38,903 nucleotides of DNA from Vitrella brassicaformis (Eukaryota > Sar > Vitrellaceae). The notes under the pieces are model-generated. The model saw only the letters and a program-made list of their open reading frames with translations, did not search any database and was not told the DNA's origin. The DNA lies in assembly GCA_001179505.1 (NCBI GenBank), contig CDMY01000347.1:356000-394902 (forward strand). The letters are read 5' to 3'. The translations under genes and the position numbers were made by a program. Shown piece after piece: positions 36,603 to 38,903 of the stretch (position 1 is the first letter of the stretch; the number at the start of each line of letters is the position of its first letter).

Positions 36603-37676
36603 CAGCAGCACACCACACCCACCACACCCTTAAAGTCTGTGTGCACATGGATGGGTATGCATATCAGCAACTGGCGTCGCAAGAAGCGTTCGATGATCGA
36701 CGCGCCCTCGGTGGTGCCGCATCGGCCATTTACAATGGAGGTGAGGGCGCTCCCGGCCCACCTCATGGCCCACGTGGCGGCGCAGGTGATGCACGTCGGC
36801 CTGTTGCCGACCGCCGTAGATCTGTCGTGTGCGGCCAAGGGTAACAACGGTGAGGGAATGGGGGGCCTGTGGGGCAGCATGACGCTGCGCAAGGGGGTGC
36901 TCGTGAAGATCGTGCAGCGGGAGGCCAGGGAATCTGACGATAGTGTCGCAGACAGACTCAACAAGGTCAGCGAGCAGATGAGCAGATGAGCATTCATTCA
37001 CCGCTTGTGCCTGCCACATTCCTTTCATGCGTCCATCCATACAGTCGATAGAGCGAGTGCTGGTGTCGCCCATTGAGATCTTCAGCCGAGACAGCCGGCC
37101 GCCAGCAGCCAGCGTATCCATCACGCCACAACGATCTGCCGTCGGGGGCTTCACTCGGTACGTAGGCCATCGGACAGCGATCGATCAGTGTTGTGTTCAT
37201 CCGTCTGTTTCTCTCTCCCTCGCACACTCAGGAGTGCCGGCTCGCTGGTACGCAGTGTTGTCCGCGGCCTGTGTCGCCCACGACCTGCAGACGCCGGGAC
37301 GGTGCCGCCCGCCACTTCGCGCGTCGAGGTGGTCGAGGTGGCCAGGAAGCACTCGCTCGATCTGCTGCGCCGCATGCGCAGCTTCTCCACCCCATCCGTC
37401 CGTCCACACAGGGAGAGAAGCCCGAGAAGTCCCAGCAAGGGCGGCAACACACTGGAGGCCGCCATCGACGCGCGCGAGAGTCGGTCAACAAGTGCGTCCA
37501 GCCAGCCAGCCGAGCTGCCGATCGAGCTGCTGCTGCGCGAGGAGCACCACGGTCATGAGGAAGGCGACACATCGCCGAGGGGTGCCAAGCGGACGCCGCT
37601 GGACGAGACAGGTCAGGAGGGGGCGGTGCAGACCGTGGGGGTCATTCCACTCAAACCCATGTGCAGAGGCGCGTAG
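35926..37676 (+). CDS. Unknown protein, possible repeated ferredoxin/ACT-like domains
   Basis: Exons 35926-35994, 36126-36269, 36348-36538, 36668-36965, 37045-37157 and 37232-37676 join in phase for 419 residues. I do not recognise the family. Two segments share a strand-helix-strand-strand pattern: VKVTLETCPLGARFLVAVAD through AKLCVTVEE, and FTMEVRALPAHLMAHVAAQV through KGVLVKIVQR. This could be two ferredoxin-like (for example ACT-type) folds. The C-terminal third is Arg/Ser/Pro-rich and probably disordered (RPHRERSPRSPSKGG). There is no signal peptide or membrane segment, so it is probably cytosolic or nuclear. Confidence 0.7.
36555..36603. repeat. (CA)n(GA)n tract in an intron of the unknown plus-strand gene
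   Basis: Compound dinucleotide repeat just after the donor that follows the PDEPFS exon. Confidence 0.8.
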
Positions 37677-38903
37677 ACAGGACGGTGGGAGGTGGGGGAT
37701 TGGCTATCGGATGGAGGGAGGGTGGGAAGCGTTTGTTCGAAATTGACGATATAGGAGTATTCGTGGATCGGATCCCCTTTTTTATTTCTCCTCTGCATAC
37801 GTGCGAGAGCATAGGGAGGCGCGCCGTGCCGCGTGGGAGGTAGGGTGTGGGCAATGAATGGGGCAATGGGGAAGGGGGTGTTGTGCTGTGATGGGTCTGC
37901 GGCCCTCTCTAATCACGAGAGAGTTTTCCACCGAGACACATACACGCAGACACGGACCTATCACGGGGGGATGGATGAATGGATGGATGGATGGATGGAC
38001 GCACGCATCAGCTGTCCCCCCGTCCCTGATCAGGGTGTTTGCCTGCCTGCCTGCCTGCCTGCCTGCTGAATTGCTCCTTTTGGGTGTATTGAAGCGCGTA
38101 CAAGGTGGGTGTTTTGTTTCCCGTTGGTGTTTCTTGCGTATGCCCGTTGGAATGCATGGGATGGGATGTGTGTAGTTACGTGAGGTTACGGATGGCGAGT
38201 GCTTGAGTGTGCCATCCATCCTGCCTAGATCCGTAGTGGTTTATTGCCTACCTATACCTATCTCTCTCTCTCTCTCTGTGTGTGTGTCTGTGTGTGTGTG
38301 TCTGTTCACCAACCAGGTCGGGGTGCGACATGGTTGAGTATGCCTGACTGCCTGCCTGCCTGCCTGCCGTGTTGATGGAGGGGTCGATGGGTTGATTGGT
38401 TGATCGTGCAGTCAGCACATGGCTGGATGGCTGGATGGCAAATGTGTCGGTACCGATGCAAGAGTTCGCGTTGCGTTGTGCGTACGTACGTATGTCAGGC
38501 GGGAAGGCAGACACAATTGGGGGCTGTCTGTCTGTCTGTCCTACTCTCTGGGTCTCTGTCCCTCTTTGCCTGCCTGCCTGCCTGCCTGCCTGTGTGTCTA
38601 GCCTTTCGCCTGCTACATTTACTGATCGCACGCACGTGCCCGACTATCTTTCTCGGCGTGTATGGCTATCTGTCTGTCCGTCCGTCTGTGTGTCTGTGTG
38701 TCTGTCTGTCTGTCCATCGCTCCTCTGTCGGCGCCAAAGCTGCCATGGCTGCGCGGGTGTGCTTGCTTGGTATCGGGTCCACCCTGCTTGCTCGTCTGCC
38801 TGTATACGAGGCACGTTTACAACCTCTGCGCGTGTGTGTCTTTGCATGTGTGTTTGGTGACATGGGTCTGGCTGCGTAGGGCAGGGGGAGGGGGGAGGGG
38901 GGG
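37677..38903. other. 3' flank rich in microsatellites, no gene seen
   Basis: The tract has (GGAT)n at about 37969-37999, (GCCT)n at 38038-38066, (CT)n/(GT)n at 38261-38305, and CTGC/CTGT runs at 38344-38368, 38520-38540, 38566-38592 and 38680-38713. The window ends in a G-rich run. Open frames here are translations of these repeats. Confidence 0.6.

Noticed and set aside
38038-38903. Telomere or chromosome end at the G-rich window edge
   Set aside because: There is no regular telomere unit, only mixed G-rich sequence and microsatellites.

Overview
The window looks like nuclear DNA from a GC-rich, intron-dense protist with a secondary plastid. The best guess is a chromerid or similar alveolate, with Vitrella-like gene style; this is inferred, not proven. 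The reasons are: short GT-AG introns (about 30-100 nt) rich in TG and pyrimidines; coding frames with strong G/C at third positions; many 4-base microsatellites between genes; an EF-hand protein whose signal peptide ends in an AFAP-type plastid-targeting motif; and purely eukaryotic genes (CTF18, OPA3, malic enzyme, D-glutamate cyclase). I rebuilt gene models by hand from splice sites and checked that exon lengths keep phase.

Layout. 0.2-4.2 kb (-): three tandem copies of a J-domain (DnaJ-type) gene. Both copies that keep the J domain carry the same in-frame TAG inside it. Three exons resembling successive parts of a protein-kinase N-lobe lie around the copies. 4.2-5.86 kb: no gene I can support. 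5.86-7.05 kb (-): D-glutamate cyclase. 7.35-8.38 kb (+): aquaporin. 9.38-11.24 kb (-): secreted class-3 lipase. 11.40-15.81 kb (+): CTF18, the replication-factor-C-like clamp loader, in 17 exons. 16.08-19.38 kb (-): malic enzyme. 19.36-31.29 kb (+): one very large modular gene of unknown function, with a signal peptide, acidic Pro/Glu/His-rich linkers, cysteine clusters and recurring alpha/beta-like modules. 31.3-32.3 kb: no gene. 32.28-33.80 kb (-): OPA3-like protein with a low-complexity tail. 34.37-35.60 kb (-): plastid-targeted EF-hand protein. 35.93-37.68 kb (+): unknown protein with possible repeated ferredoxin-like folds. 37.7-38.9 kb: microsatellites only.

From 5.86 kb onward the genes mostly alternate in head-to-head and tail-to-tail pairs, so several short gaps (about 0-320 bp) probably act as shared promoters. 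The genes do not form a pathway.

The most unusual content is the ~12 kb modular gene. Three near-identical segments inside it include duplicated introns, and two in-frame stop codons interrupt an otherwise phase-consistent exon chain. Together with the in-frame TAG shared by the J-domain copies, the window has premature stops at three kinds of site inside well-kept reading frames. Recent decay, stop readthrough and sequence error are all possible.
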